A stretch of 64,000 nt of DNA from Neisseria elongata subsp. elongata (lineage in GTDB: Bacteria > Pseudomonadota > Gammaproteobacteria > Burkholderiales > Neisseriaceae), in NCBI RefSeq assembly GCF_900113545.1, contig NZ_FOPS01000003.1:62001-126000 (forward strand), written 5' to 3'. The notes beneath the pieces were generated by a model that worked only from the letters and a program-made list of their open reading frames with translations, had not been told where the DNA came from and ran no database searches. The number at the start of each line of letters is the position of its first letter. Within the stretch, counting starts at the first letter, position 1. The translations under genes and the position numbers were made by a program. Below, piece by piece: positions 55,355-63,628 of the stretch.

Positions 55355-55471
55355 GGCCGTCTGAAATATAATTATTCATTTTTTTCAACAGGATAACAAC
55401 CACTCATGCCGATTTTCATCGAACGCATGGCCGTCCGGCATGACTGATGCCGTGCATCCGCCCCGTAATTT

Positions 55472-55510
55472 AAAGGCCGTCTGAAAGCGGCAAACTTTCA
55501 GACGGCCTTT
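55472..55510. terminator. Bidirectional DUS-pair terminator
   Basis: 16-bp arms (55472-55487 and 55495-55510) between recG and the convergent phospholipase D gene. Confidence 0.85.
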
Positions 55511-55523
55511 ATGTGCTTCATCC

Positions 55524-57089
55524 TTACAACAATTTTTCAATCGGCAATATCGAAAAAATATTGGAAATAATCCGCTTCCAAATCCCAGCGTCGGGCTCGT
55601 TTTTCAACAACACGTCGGGCCGGTCCGGGTCTTGCCAGCGCAGGCGTTTGCGCTGTTTGTCCATCACCACCTTGTAGGCGTATTGCGGCGTGATTTTTTC
55701 CAGCTCCTGCCGCATGTCGCCGGCGATTCCGGCATGGTCGATAACCATGCCCATTTCAGTGTTCAAACGGGCGGAACGGGGGTCGAAGTTGAGCGAACCG
55801 ATAAACACCCGCTTGCCGTCCACCACAAAGGTTTTGGCGTGCAGGCTGGTGGTCGAACTGCCGGTCAGGCCTTTGTCCCTAATCTTGGGCGGGGCGAAAT
55901 CCGGTTTGACTTCATACAGTTCGACGCCCACATTCAGCAGGTCTTTGCGGTAACGCGCATAGCCCGAATGCACGGCGGCCACGTCGGTGGCGCGCAGGGA
56001 GTTGGTTAAAACCGTTACCTTCACATTATTGGCCGTCAAATCGCGCAAGGCCGCCATCCCCCATTTGCTGGGTACAAAATAAGGCGACACGATAAAGACA
56101 TCTTTTTCCGGCTTGCCCAAAGCCTCGAGCAGGCTGTCGGCAATCGCGGGAAGCTCCTTATCGCGCGCCAGCCCTTTGGCGGGATCGTCGCTGATGAGGC
56201 GGGCATCGGCGTACTGCCACGGCACATTGCCTTCCGATATGGCGGCGGCCAACGGCGAAGCGGCAAGCTCGTCGAGGTAGCTGGCACGGATTTCCGCATC
56301 GTCGCGGCGGGAACGGTGCAGTTTCAGACGGCCTTTTTCGGCATCGGCACGCGGCGCGATGCTGAAAAACGGATAGCTGGAGCCGCTGGCCCAATAACGG
56401 TCGAAATCGCGCGAAACGTCTTCCGCCACCTCGCCTTTGGCCAGCACGTCCAAATCGGCAAAACCGATGTCGGTGGTTACATTGAAATATTCGTCGCCGA
56501 TATTGCGGCCGCCGACAATGGTGTATTGATTGTCGGCCGTCAGCGATTTATTGTGCATCCTGCGGTTGAGGCGGGGGAAATCGGTCAGATAGCCCAATGC
56601 GCGGACTTTGCGGTGGGGAAACGGATTGAACAGGCGGATTTCGATGTTGTCTTCGGCATCCAATGCCGCCAGCACGTCATCCATACCGCGCGTATTATTG
56701 TCGTCGAGCAGCAGGCGCACGCGGACGCCCCTTTGGGCGGCGCGTTGCAGCATTTGGAACAGCATTTTGCCCGATACATCGTCATGCCAGATGTAATAGG
56801 CAATATCCAGCGAACGGTCGGCATGCTCAATCAGCATGGCACGGGCGACAAAAGCATCACGCGGGTCGGCCAGCAAATAAACACCGCTCTGCCCCGCCTG
56901 TTTTTCAGACGGCCTCTCGGACGGCAGCGCGGCTTCCAAACGCGGCGCGCTGTCCGTATCGATATAGCCGGAAACGCTGCGGTCGGCCAAATCCGGCAAA
57001 CCCGCACAGGCCGACAGCAGCAACGCCGCGGCAGCCGCCAAGCATCCGGACGGCAAACGCCGCGCCGGTATTTTCCATATTCGGTTCAA
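55524..57089 (-). CDS. Phospholipase D-family lipoprotein (ClsC-like cardiolipin synthase)
   Basis: This 521-residue protein has a lipobox LSAC near residue 28. Two HKD motifs are present: MHNKSLTADNQYTIVGGRNI and LHAKTFVVDGKRVFIGSLNF. This two-site layout and the YFVPS segment fit ClsC/YmdC-type cardiolipin synthases, which join phospholipids, though a phospholipase or nuclease role is possible. The putative lipid anchor is unusual for Cls enzymes. DUS sequences inside encode RPSEKQ and KGRLKL. The start is TTG at 57089 behind AAGG; no upstream ATG fits. Confidence 0.85.
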   Translation of the reverse strand: MNRIWKIPARRLPSGCLAAAAALLLSACAGLPDLADRSVSGYIDTDSAPRLEAALPSERPSEKQAGQSGVYLLADPRDAFVARAMLIEHADRSLDIAYYIWHDDVSGKMLFQMLQRAAQRGVRVRLLLDDNNTRGMDDVLAALDAEDNIEIRLFNPFPHRKVRALGYLTDFPRLNRRMHNKSLTADNQYTIVGGRNIGDEYFNVTTDIGFADLDVLAKGEVAEDVSRDFDRYWASGSSYPFFSIAPRADAEKGRLKLHRSRRDDAEIRASYLDELAASPLAAAISEGNVPWQYADARLISDDPAKGLARDKELPAIADSLLEALGKPEKDVFIVSPYFVPSKWGMAALRDLTANNVKVTVLTNSLRATDVAAVHSGYARYRKDLLNVGVELYEVKPDFAPPKIRDKGLTGSSTTSLHAKTFVVDGKRVFIGSLNFDPRSARLNTEMGMVIDHAGIAGDMRQELEKITPQYAYKVVMDKQRKRLRWQDPDRPDVLLKNEPDAGIWKRIISNIFSILPIEKLL

Positions 57090-57130
57090 AATCTCGCCTT
57101 AATTTTTTACAGGATTCGTTTTCAGACGGC

Positions 57131-57946
57131 CTACTTTTTAAGGAAGGCGCGTTTCACAATCAGCCACCAGTCTTTCTTACCCAACACCGGCCGCTGCTCG
57201 AAAACGTTGTAACGACAGCCGTCGAGCTTCTGCAAAATAATCTGCCCGCCGACCACAATCATCCGCAACTCGAAACCGATCCGCCCTTTCAACGTCCGGC
57301 CCAAAGGCGCACCGGCCTTGAGCATCTTAAACGCCCGCCCGCATTGATACGCCATCAGCCGCTGAAAGGCAAAATCCGCCCTACCCTCCGCAATCTGCGC
57401 TTCGGTAACGCCGAATTTGGCCAAATCGTCCTGCGGGATATAGATCCTGCCCTTGCGCCAATCCACCGCCACATCCTGCCAAAAATTAATTAGCTGCAAC
57501 GCCGTACAAATACCATCGCTCCGCGCTAGGCTGCGGGTATCCGTTTCACCGTAAAGCTGCAACAAAATTCGCCCCACCGGATTGGCCGAACGGCGGCAAT
57601 AATCCGCAAGCTCGGCAAAATTCTGATAACGCGTTTTCACCACATCCTGTGCAAAAGCCGACAACAAATCGTAAAACGGCTGCAAATCCAAACCGAACGG
57701 CAACACCGCCTCCTCATACAAACGGCGCATCAAAGCCGTCTGCGGCACCCCGCCCGCTCCGATAAGGTCAAGCTCCGCGCGCAAAGCCGCCAAAGCCGCC
57801 AAACGCGCCTCATTGTCCGCATCGCCCTCGTCGGCAACATCGTCCGCATAACGGGCAACCGCATAAACCGCATGAACCGGTTTGCGGAGGCGGCGCGGCA
57901 GCATAATCGAGCCGACCGGAAAATTTTCATAATGATTGACAGACAT
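57131..57946 (-). CDS. Squalene/phytoene synthase-family protein (HpnC-like)
   Basis: This 271-residue trans-isoprenyl diphosphate synthase has the two Asp-rich motifs YAVARYADDVADEGDADN and LINFWQDVAVDWRKGRIYIP. The N-terminal HYENFPVGSIMLPRRLRKPV is characteristic of HpnC (hydroxysqualene synthase). No hpnD, hpnE or squalene-hopene cyclase gene is in the window, so whether hopanoids or another C30 product is made cannot be said. It is 41 bases upstream of the phospholipase D gene on the same strand, with a single DUS in the gap. Confidence 0.87.
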   Translation of the reverse strand: MSVNHYENFPVGSIMLPRRLRKPVHAVYAVARYADDVADEGDADNEARLAALAALRAELDLIGAGGVPQTALMRRLYEEAVLPFGLDLQPFYDLLSAFAQDVVKTRYQNFAELADYCRRSANPVGRILLQLYGETDTRSLARSDGICTALQLINFWQDVAVDWRKGRIYIPQDDLAKFGVTEAQIAEGRADFAFQRLMAYQCGRAFKMLKAGAPLGRTLKGRIGFELRMIVVGGQIILQKLDGCRYNVFEQRPVLGKKDWWLIVKRAFLKK

Positions 57947-58158
57947 GTGTGTATCCTAATAAACCAAACCGCACCTTTCGGACGGCCTGTCCAAACGGCG
58001 CAACATTCTAAAACAAAGCCTTCCCCATGAAAACCGAAGCGGCCGTCAAATCCGCTATAATGCCCCCCCGCCCCTTTTCAGACGGCCTCAAGGCCGTCTG
58101 AAAACCACACAGCAAACCACTCCTTTAAAAACAACAAACCCGCCGGAAAGAAATACCC

Positions 58159-58722
58159 ATGCCGTGGAACATACCAATCTTGCTCACCTGGATGCGCGTT
58201 CTGCTGATTCCCGTCTTCACCCTGCTGTTCTACCTGCCAAAAGGCTGGCTAGACCCCCAAACCGTCAACTGGACGGCGGTATTCATCTTCGCCGCCGCCG
58301 CCGTAACCGACTGGTTTGACGGCTTTCTCGCCCGCCGCTGGAAACAGACTTCCGACTTCGGCGCCTTTCTCGACCCCGTTGCCGACAAACTCATGGTGGC
58401 CGTCGCCCTCATCCTGCTGGTCAGCCTGCACCGGACCCACGCCATCTTCGCCATGATCATCATCGGCCGCGAAATCACCATCTCCGCACTGCGCGAATGG
58501 ATGGCACAAATGGGCAAACGCGGCAGCGTGGCCGTCGCCCAAATCGGCAAATTGAAAACCACCGCCCAAATGGCCGCCATCATGCTGCTGCTGGCAGGCA
58601 TGAACGACTATCACGGCCTGAATTTTATTTTTATCGGCAACATATTGATGACAATCGCCGCCGTCCTAACCATCTGGTCGATGTTCTACTACTTAAAAAT
58701 GGCTTGGCGCGAGTTTAAATAA
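58159..58722 (+). CDS. pgsA: CDP-diacylglycerol-glycerol-3-phosphate phosphatidyltransferase PgsA
   Basis: This 187-residue inner-membrane enzyme makes phosphatidylglycerol phosphate. The CDP-alcohol phosphotransferase motif D-x2-DG-x2-AR-x8-G-x3-D-x3-D is present in [15 protein letters not shown] and [11 protein letters not shown]. It has about five transmembrane helices. The start [20 protein letters not shown] is typical. TATAAT near 58057 is a probable -10, with a DUS hairpin in the leader (58077-58103). It precedes the tRNA cluster. Confidence 0.96.
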   Translation: MPWNIPILLTWMRVLLIPVFTLLFYLPKGWLDPQTVNWTAVFIFAAAAVTDWFDGFLARRWKQTSDFGAFLDPVADKLMVAVALILLVSLHRTHAIFAMIIIGREITISALREWMAQMGKRGSVAVAQIGKLKTTAQMAAIMLLLAGMNDYHGLNFIFIGNILMTIAAVLTIWSMFYYLKMAWREFK

Positions 58723-58737
58723 ATTCCGACACAACGC

Positions 58738-58765
58738 TTGACAGCCTTAAAGAAGCCGCTATAAT
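58738..58765 (+). promoter_or_regulatory. Promoter of the Gly-Gly-Cys-Leu tRNA cluster
   Basis: TTGACA (58738-58743), a 16-base spacer and TATAAT (58760-58765). The hairpin AAGCCGC/GCGGCTT flanks the -10. Confidence 0.85.
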
Positions 58766-58803
58766 GGCGGCTTCTTTGCTTCCGGCAAAGAGACTTCCGA
58801 AAT

Positions 58804-58879
58804 GCGGGAATAGCTCAGTTGGTAGAGCGCAACCTTGCCAAGGTTGAGGTCGCGAGTTCGAGACTCGTTTCCCGCTCCA
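58804..58879 (+). tRNA. tRNA-Gly(GCC), copy 1
   Basis: 76 nt, encoded CCA, anticodon arm CAACC-TTGCCAA-GGTTG. It is followed by 12 A and TTTT before the second copy. Confidence 0.97.
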
Positions 58880-58900
58880 AAAAAAAAAAATTTTAATTAT

Positions 58901-58976
58901 GCGGGAATAGCTCAGTTGGTAGAGCGCAACCTTGCCAAGGTTGAGGTCGCGAGTTCGAGACTCGTTTCCCGCTCCA
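58901..58976 (+). tRNA. tRNA-Gly(GCC), copy 2
   Basis: Identical in sequence to the copy at 58804. Confidence 0.97.
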
Positions 58977-59016
58977 TTTAAGATTAAGTTGTTTTCAAAA
59001 CAACTTTTTTCTTTAT

Positions 59017-59090
59017 GGCGGGATAGCAAAGTGGTTATGCAGCGGATTGCAAATCCGTCTACGCCGGTTCGATTCCGACTCCCGCCTCCA
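59017..59090 (+). tRNA. tRNA-Cys(GCA)
   Basis: 74 nt with encoded CCA. The acceptor pairs GGCGGGA with TCCCGCC, the anticodon loop is TTGCAAA, and the T-loop is TTCGATT. A normal cysteine tRNA. Confidence 0.96.
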
Positions 59091-59108
59091 ATAGACAACA
59101 GCCTTCAC

Positions 59109-59186
59109 GGCGGGGTGGCAGAGCGTTTATGCGATAGGGGGTGCAACCTCTATACAGGCCGGTTAAAGTCCGTGCCCCCGCCTCCA
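59109..59186 (+). tRNA. Aberrant tRNA-Cys-like gene
   Basis: 78 nt in the tRNA cluster. Kept: a perfect 7-bp acceptor (GGCGGGG with CCCCGCC, a compensated change from the neighbouring tRNA-Cys GGCGGGA/TCCCGCC), U as discriminator, encoded CCA, D-stem GCA/TGC, and a GCA anticodon with preceding T and following A. Odd: the anticodon loop has one extra base, the D-loop lacks the GG pair, and the T-loop reads TTAAAGT instead of TTCGANT. The T-stem pairs only with a bulge. Both halves of the elbow contact are lost together. It is either a decaying paralogue or a tRNA-like RNA with another job. Confidence 0.6.
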
Positions 59187-59220
59187 AAAGTTTATCTTTA
59201 CCCTTCCGGGAAAAGATAAA

Positions 59221-59310
59221 GCCCGGGTGGTGAAATTGGTAGACACAACGGACTTAAAATCCGTCGTCCCTAATACGGACGTACCGGTTCGATTCCGGTC
59301 CCGGGCACCA
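59221..59310 (+). tRNA. tRNA-Leu(UAA)
   Basis: 90 nt, class II with long variable arm. Acceptor GCCCGGG/CCCGGGC, anticodon loop CTTAAAA, T-loop TTCGATT, encoded CCA. It ends the tRNA cluster. No convincing terminator hairpin follows in 59311-59430, only an AT-rich stretch. Confidence 0.97.
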
Positions 59311-59480
59311 CTAACAAGCTGTCTCAATACTCTCTTCCCTTTCCTAGTTCTAAATTTTTAGCTAACTGCTTACGGCATAGCTTATATTTAAACTGCCAAA
59401 TCATTTGATTATCGGTTTCCATCCTTATCCCGATTGCCACTTTCAGACGGCCTCAAACAAGCAGGCAACAGATTTCCCAC

Positions 59481-60170
59481 CTATCCCAAAACAAACAACT
59501 CCCGCCCATACTGTTTCAACCACAACTTGGCTGCCTGCGTGTGCGGCGTATGCCGATTGACCAAACTCCAAAAATCGCGGCTGTGGTTCGGATGTGGAAG
59601 ATGGCAAAGCTCATGCACGCAAACATAGTCCACCACAAAATCAGGCGCGCCAACCAGCCGCCAGTTGAGGCGTATCCCCGTGGTACGGCGGCAAATGCCC
59701 CAGAAAGTTTTGGCATTCGACAAAGCCACTGCCGCAGGTTGGAATTCCAAACGGCCCGCATGGCCAACCAGGCGCGGCAGCAATGTCTCGGCAGCACGCC
59801 GCCGCCACTCTCTCCGCAACAACTCCTTCTGCTCCTCCGCTCCAGCTTCCGCCACACTGACACGCGAAGGCAGCAACAATACGCCCTCATGCCCGCCCGA
59901 CACCAAATCCAACTGCTCCCCATGCAGCCAAAGCTTAGACGGCAGGCTTCCTTCAACCGGCAATACGGCCGCACGCGACAACACCGACAACAGTAAATCT
60001 TCCCGCTCCGACAGCCACGTCGACAACTGCCTCCGCCCCAACCAAGGCGGTATCGTTGCACTGACCGCATCTGCCGCCATCGGACGCAGGATGATATTTT
60101 TCCTTGCGTTGCGCTTGATGCGGACGGTAATCCGACGCCCGTCAGATAAAGAATGAACAATGGTATCCAT
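59481..60170 (-). CDS. YgjP-type zinc metallopeptidase-like protein
   Basis: This 229-residue protein has the metal motif VCVHELCHLPHPNHSRDFWS (HELCH plus a distal His) and the preceding SNAKTFWGICRRTTGIRLNW, both hallmarks of the YgjP/DUF45 family related to M48/WLM peptidases. It is cytoplasmic (no signal). In YgjP relatives a role in protein quality or DNA-protein crosslink repair has been proposed but is not settled. AGGG precedes the ATG at 60170; the frame runs five codons further. Confidence 0.88.
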   Translation of the reverse strand: MDTIVHSLSDGRRITVRIKRNARKNIILRPMAADAVSATIPPWLGRRQLSTWLSEREDLLLSVLSRAAVLPVEGSLPSKLWLHGEQLDLVSGGHEGVLLLPSRVSVAEAGAEEQKELLRREWRRRAAETLLPRLVGHAGRLEFQPAAVALSNAKTFWGICRRTTGIRLNWRLVGAPDFVVDYVCVHELCHLPHPNHSRDFWSLVNRHTPHTQAAKLWLKQYGRELFVLG

Positions 60171-60186
60171 ATTGCCCTGAAGCAAG

Positions 60187-60231
60187 AAAGGCCGTCTGAA
60201 AAAACGGAAAACCCGTTTTCAGACGGCCTTT
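60187..60231 (-). terminator. DUS-pair hairpin
   Basis: 16-bp arms (60187-60202 and 60216-60231), behind the small membrane gene at 60240 on the minus strand. Confidence 0.8.
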
Positions 60232-60239
60232 GATTAAAC

Positions 60240-60458
60240 TTACTCTTCTTCTGCCTCGGTTTCTTCCGCACCTTTTTCCGCGAAATGACCCAAGAGCCAA
60301 ATCAGTGCGCCGCCGCCCGTAATCCCGGCCTTAATCCACATAGCCGTGTCTTCACCCCATGTATAAATCCATGCCAATACTTTAGGCACGGCATTCATAT
60401 AGTTCAAACCAAACGCTAAAAGACCCAGAATAAACAGCGTGCTGCCAAAACTTTTCAT
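60240..60458 (-). CDS. Small two-helix membrane protein, unknown
   Basis: This 72-residue protein has two hydrophobic helices (about 4-20 and 43-58) and an acidic tail (EKGAEETEAEEE). AAGGAAG lies 6 bases before the ATG at 60458, so translation is well supported. No family is recognised. It stands alone between the YgjP gene and tRNA-Asn, with its own DUS terminator. Confidence 0.75.
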   Translation of the reverse strand: MKSFGSTLFILGLLAFGLNYMNAVPKVLAWIYTWGEDTAMWIKAGITGGGALIWLLGHFAEKGAEETEAEEE

Positions 60459-60621
60459 CAATCTTCCTTTCAGTGTGAATCAAGGTTGTGAGATAAAATG
60501 TAAAGAATGGTTATTATAACAGCACGAGGTTTGCCCGAACATCATCATTTCCGTTAAAAAGCCGTCTGAAATCGGGGGATGTTTTCAAACGGCCTCTTTT
60601 ATTTGATTAGATTTTAGACGA

Positions 60622-60655
60622 AGGAAAAGCCAAGCTTTAAAACTTGGCTTTTCCT
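60622..60655 (-). terminator. Terminator of tRNA-Asn
   Basis: 13-bp arms (60622-60634 and 60643-60655) with AGGAAAAGCCAAG. It lies directly past the tRNA 3' end on the minus strand, with no DUS. Confidence 0.8.
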
Positions 60656-60660
60656 AAATT

Positions 60661-60736
60661 TGGCTCCCCGACCTGGGCTCGAACCAGGGACCTGCGGATT
60701 AACAGTCCGTCGCTCTACCGACTGAGCTATCGGGGA
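60661..60736 (-). tRNA. tRNA-Asn(GTT)
   Basis: 76 nt with encoded CCA. The acceptor pairs TCCCCGA with TCGGGGA, the anticodon is GTT in the loop CTGTTAA, and the T-loop is TTCGAGC. Confidence 0.97.
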
Positions 60737-60746
60737 AGAGACGCGC

Positions 60747-60775
60747 ATTCTATTCCGAACCCGAAACTTTGTCAA
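60747..60775 (-). promoter_or_regulatory. Promoter of tRNA-Asn
   Basis: Minus strand TTGACA (60770-60775), a 17-base spacer and TAGAAT (60747-60752). Confidence 0.8.
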
Positions 60776-60851
60776 CGAATTTTATCCGAACACAGACCAT
60801 CCTGATTTTCATGATTGTTTATTATGAATATTTTGTTTATTGCAATTTAGA

Positions 60852-60887
60852 AAGGCCGTCTGAAAATTGATAGTTTCAGACGGCCTT
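60852..60887 (-). terminator. DUS-pair terminator after the TerC-CBS gene
   Basis: 14-bp arms (60852-60865 and 60874-60887) past the stop at 60915. Confidence 0.8.
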
Positions 60888-60914
60888 CATAAGCAACGGG
60901 CAATGGGAGGCAGC

Positions 60915-62477
60915 TTATTCTTCTTCAGGGATTTTGCTGATTTTCACCCGTTCGATGCGCTGGCCTGCTTTTTCCAATACTTCGAAACGCCAGCCGTGGA
61001 AATCGACGCTTTCGCCGATTTCGGGTAGGTTTTCCAGTTCTTCCATAATCAGGCCGGCTACGGTGTGGAAGGCGGCATCTTCTTCCTGCGGCGGCAGGTT
61101 GAGCTGGGGGGCGAGTTCGACATATTCGAGCGCACCGTCTACGGTGAAGCTGTCGGCTTGCCCGTCGGCCTGCAAAACAGGTTCTTCGGCGCGTTCGAAC
61201 TCTTCCGGAAATTCGCCGGCGATGGTTTCAAGCAGGTCTTTCATGGTAACCATGCCGAGCACGGCGCCGAACTCATCTACAACCAACGAGTAATCCGCGC
61301 TTTGTTGGCGGAACAGTTCGATGGCATTCAAGGCGGTGGTGCTGTCGGGCAATATCAACGGCTGGCGCAAGGCCGTCTGAATATTGAGTTCGCCATCGGC
61401 AAGCAGTTGGTTGAGCAGGTCTTTTTTGTTGATATAGCCCAATGGTTCGTCCACGCCGGCCTTGCCGACGACGAGCAGGCGGGAGTAAGGCGTGCTTTGC
61501 AACTGGCGGCGTTGTTCTTCTTTGCTTTGCGAAATGTCGAGCCGTTCGATGTCGCGGCGGGGAATCATCACGCCGAGTATCGGGCGTTCGGCCAAGGTCA
61601 GAACGCTGCGTATCATGGATTTTTCGTTTTCTTCGAAATGTTCGCTGTTTTCCGCTTCTTCGCCCGCGTTGGCCAGGACGCTTTCGCGTATGCCCATCAT
61701 GCCGAGGACGTTTTCTGCGGTGCGTTGCCGCCAGGAACTGCCGATGTAGTCTTTTTTCTTGGTGTTCTTCATCGATACCTGGTTGAAGATTTCAATCAGG
61801 ACGGAGAAACCGATGGCGGCATAGAGATAGCCTTTGGGGATTTGGAAGTGGAAGGCTTCCGCAATCAGGCTGAAGCCTATCATGAGCAGGAATCCCAAAC
61901 AGAGCATGACGACGGTGGGATGGCGGTCCACAAAATCGGTCAGGGCCTTGCTGGCCCATATCATCACGGTCATGGCGACGACGACGGCAGCCATGGCGAC
62001 GACGATGTGGTCGACCATGGCCACGGCGGTAATGACGGAATCGATGGAGAAAACGGCATCGAGAATCAATATTTGGGCAACAACGCTCCAAAAAGGGGCA
62101 TGCTTTTTCTGCGTATCCGCTACGGCGAAGTGGTTGGCCCCTTCGAGGCGTTCGTGCAGCTCGGTGGTGGCTTTATAGAGCAGGAAGAGTCCGCCTGCGA
62201 GCATAATCAGATCTTTGCCTGAAACGCTGAGGCTGCCGAGGTGGAGGAAGGGCTTGGTCAGCGTCATGATGTGCGCCATGAAGCCGAGCATGATGATGCG
62301 GATTAAGACGGCAAGCGAGAGGCCGGTCAGTCGGGCGCGATCGCGGGATTTGGGTTTGACTTTGTTGGCAAGGATTGCCACGAAAACCAGATTGTCTATG
62401 CCGAGCACCACTTCCAAGAGTAATAAAGTGGCAAAACCGATCCAGGTTTGCGGTTCGGCCAACCAGCTGAAGTCCAT
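60915..62477 (-). CDS. TerC-CBS-CorC fusion membrane protein (YegH/YoaE type)
   Basis: This 520-residue protein has an N-terminal TerC membrane domain of about seven helices (TLLLLEVVLGIDNLVFVAIL, and ILILDAVFSIDSVITAVAMV with the conserved Asp residues) to about 235. A CBS pair follows (LGVMIPRRDIERLDISQSKE, then LVVDEFGAVLGMVTMKDLLE, about 300-420), then a CorC/HlyC transporter-associated domain to the end. TerC-type proteins are tied to metal (manganese) export and metal loading during secretion. The CBS and CorC parts suggest nucleotide or Mg/Co-linked gating. The ATG at 62477 starts MDFSWLAEPQTWIGFATLLL. Confidence 0.9.
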   Translation of the reverse strand: MDFSWLAEPQTWIGFATLLLLEVVLGIDNLVFVAILANKVKPKSRDRARLTGLSLAVLIRIIMLGFMAHIMTLTKPFLHLGSLSVSGKDLIMLAGGLFLLYKATTELHERLEGANHFAVADTQKKHAPFWSVVAQILILDAVFSIDSVITAVAMVDHIVVAMAAVVVAMTVMIWASKALTDFVDRHPTVVMLCLGFLLMIGFSLIAEAFHFQIPKGYLYAAIGFSVLIEIFNQVSMKNTKKKDYIGSSWRQRTAENVLGMMGIRESVLANAGEEAENSEHFEENEKSMIRSVLTLAERPILGVMIPRRDIERLDISQSKEEQRRQLQSTPYSRLLVVGKAGVDEPLGYINKKDLLNQLLADGELNIQTALRQPLILPDSTTALNAIELFRQQSADYSLVVDEFGAVLGMVTMKDLLETIAGEFPEEFERAEEPVLQADGQADSFTVDGALEYVELAPQLNLPPQEEDAAFHTVAGLIMEELENLPEIGESVDFHGWRFEVLEKAGQRIERVKISKIPEEE

Positions 62478-62783
62478 TGCGTCGTTAATCCTTTCGGGTA
62501 GGGTGAGGCCGTCTGAAAAAAACGGAAGGGGTCTTCCATGTTTGTTTTGTTTGCGCGACGGCCGGAATTCGAAAGGCGGCAGTTTAAGCAGCTTGGTCGG
62601 GGAATGCAAGCAACACGGCGGATTGGCACGCTTTCGCTACAAGGCGGCCCGATGCGGCAACATTGTAGCGGGGCAGGCCTATCCGCCGATGAGCCTGTTT
62701 GATTACCATGAACCCGCACTTTTCGGATGAGGCGGAGTTATGTTGACAGCGACGGTTTTCAGACGGCCTTTTACCTTATCCGA

Positions 62784-63440
62784 CTAGACGGCGGCAACGG
62801 TGAAGCGTTCAAACAAATGCGCTTTGTTTTCCGCGTCGTCGGCGATGGCAATCGCCAAATCTGCTACGCTGATGCCTGCCGGAATTTCACCGTCCATCAG
62901 CAAATCGTCTTTGCCCAAGCGGTATTTGCCGATTTTGTCTTCGCTGAAACCGCCGGTAATGCCCAGTCGTGCAGGAGGGGAAACGAAAGACCAGTTCACA
63001 TCGCGACGCGGCAGGAGTGCCGCCAAAAGATGGCGTGCGGCATTCGCACCGTCGTAAATTTCTTTGGGGAAGTCGGGCGTATCGATAACTTGCAAACCAG
63101 GTGCGACATACAGGCTGCCCGCGCCGCCGACGATTAAGAGATACGGCACTTGCGCCGCTTTTGCCGCTTCGACGATGCTGTTTGCGCCGCGTGTAAAATC
63201 CGCGCCGATATTGGGATTGCTCCAGCCAGGATTAAACGCGCTGACCACGGCGTCAAAGCCTGCCAGCTTGCCGGCAAAGTCCGCCGCGTTCACGTCTGCG
63301 GAGACGGCGGCAACATTTTGCGCTTGGAACACTTTGTCCGTGTTGCGGGCGAAAGCGGTTACTTCATGACCGCGACCTGCCAATTCTCGAACCACTGCGT
63401 TGCCGACATAACCTGTTGAACCGATAACTGCGATTTTCAT
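62784..63440 (-). CDS. NAD(P)-binding NmrA/SDR-like protein
   Basis: This 218-residue Rossmann protein starts with the dinucleotide motif MKIAVIGSTGYVGNAVVREL, continues HEVTAFARNTDKV, and has YLLIVGGAGSLYVAPG and WSFVSPPARLG. It belongs to the atypical SDR group of NAD(P)H-binding oxidoreductase-like or sensor proteins. Substrate unknown. AAGGAG lies 7 bases before the ATG. It is divergent from the LysR gene at 63629, which is its probable regulator. Confidence 0.87.
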   Translation of the reverse strand: MKIAVIGSTGYVGNAVVRELAGRGHEVTAFARNTDKVFQAQNVAAVSADVNAADFAGKLAGFDAVVSAFNPGWSNPNIGADFTRGANSIVEAAKAAQVPYLLIVGGAGSLYVAPGLQVIDTPDFPKEIYDGANAARHLLAALLPRRDVNWSFVSPPARLGITGGFSEDKIGKYRLGKDDLLMDGEIPAGISVADLAIAIADDAENKAHLFERFTVAAV

Positions 63441-63628
63441 GTTTGACTCCTTGTTGGGATGAGATTAATTAGATGAGCGCATTGTAAGGCCGTCTGAAAC
63501 GCTTGACAATCCCCGTTTAGCTGTTATTATTGTGAAGTTAAACTAAATAATCAAAATAGAAGGCCGTCTGAAAGCGTTTGGACTTCGTTAAAATCAAACT
63601 TTCAGACGGCCTCATCATGGAAGGAAGA
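63441..63628. promoter_or_regulatory. Divergent NmrA-like/LysR promoter region
   Basis: 188 bases. It contains a DUS inverted pair (AAGGCCGTCTGAAAG near 63560 and CTTTCAGACGGCCT near 63598) whose hairpin lies just before the LysR start, and AT-rich dyads around GTTAAACTAAATAAT (63537-63551) where a LysR-type site could be. Confidence 0.45.

Noticed and set aside
55406-55447. 13-codon frame MPIFIERMAVRHD after recG
   Set aside because: Too short, weak ribosome site, and no conserved neighbour; chance cannot be excluded.
58932-59219. 95-codon frame over the tRNA cluster
   Set aside because: It covers tRNA genes on the same strand and cannot be a protein gene.
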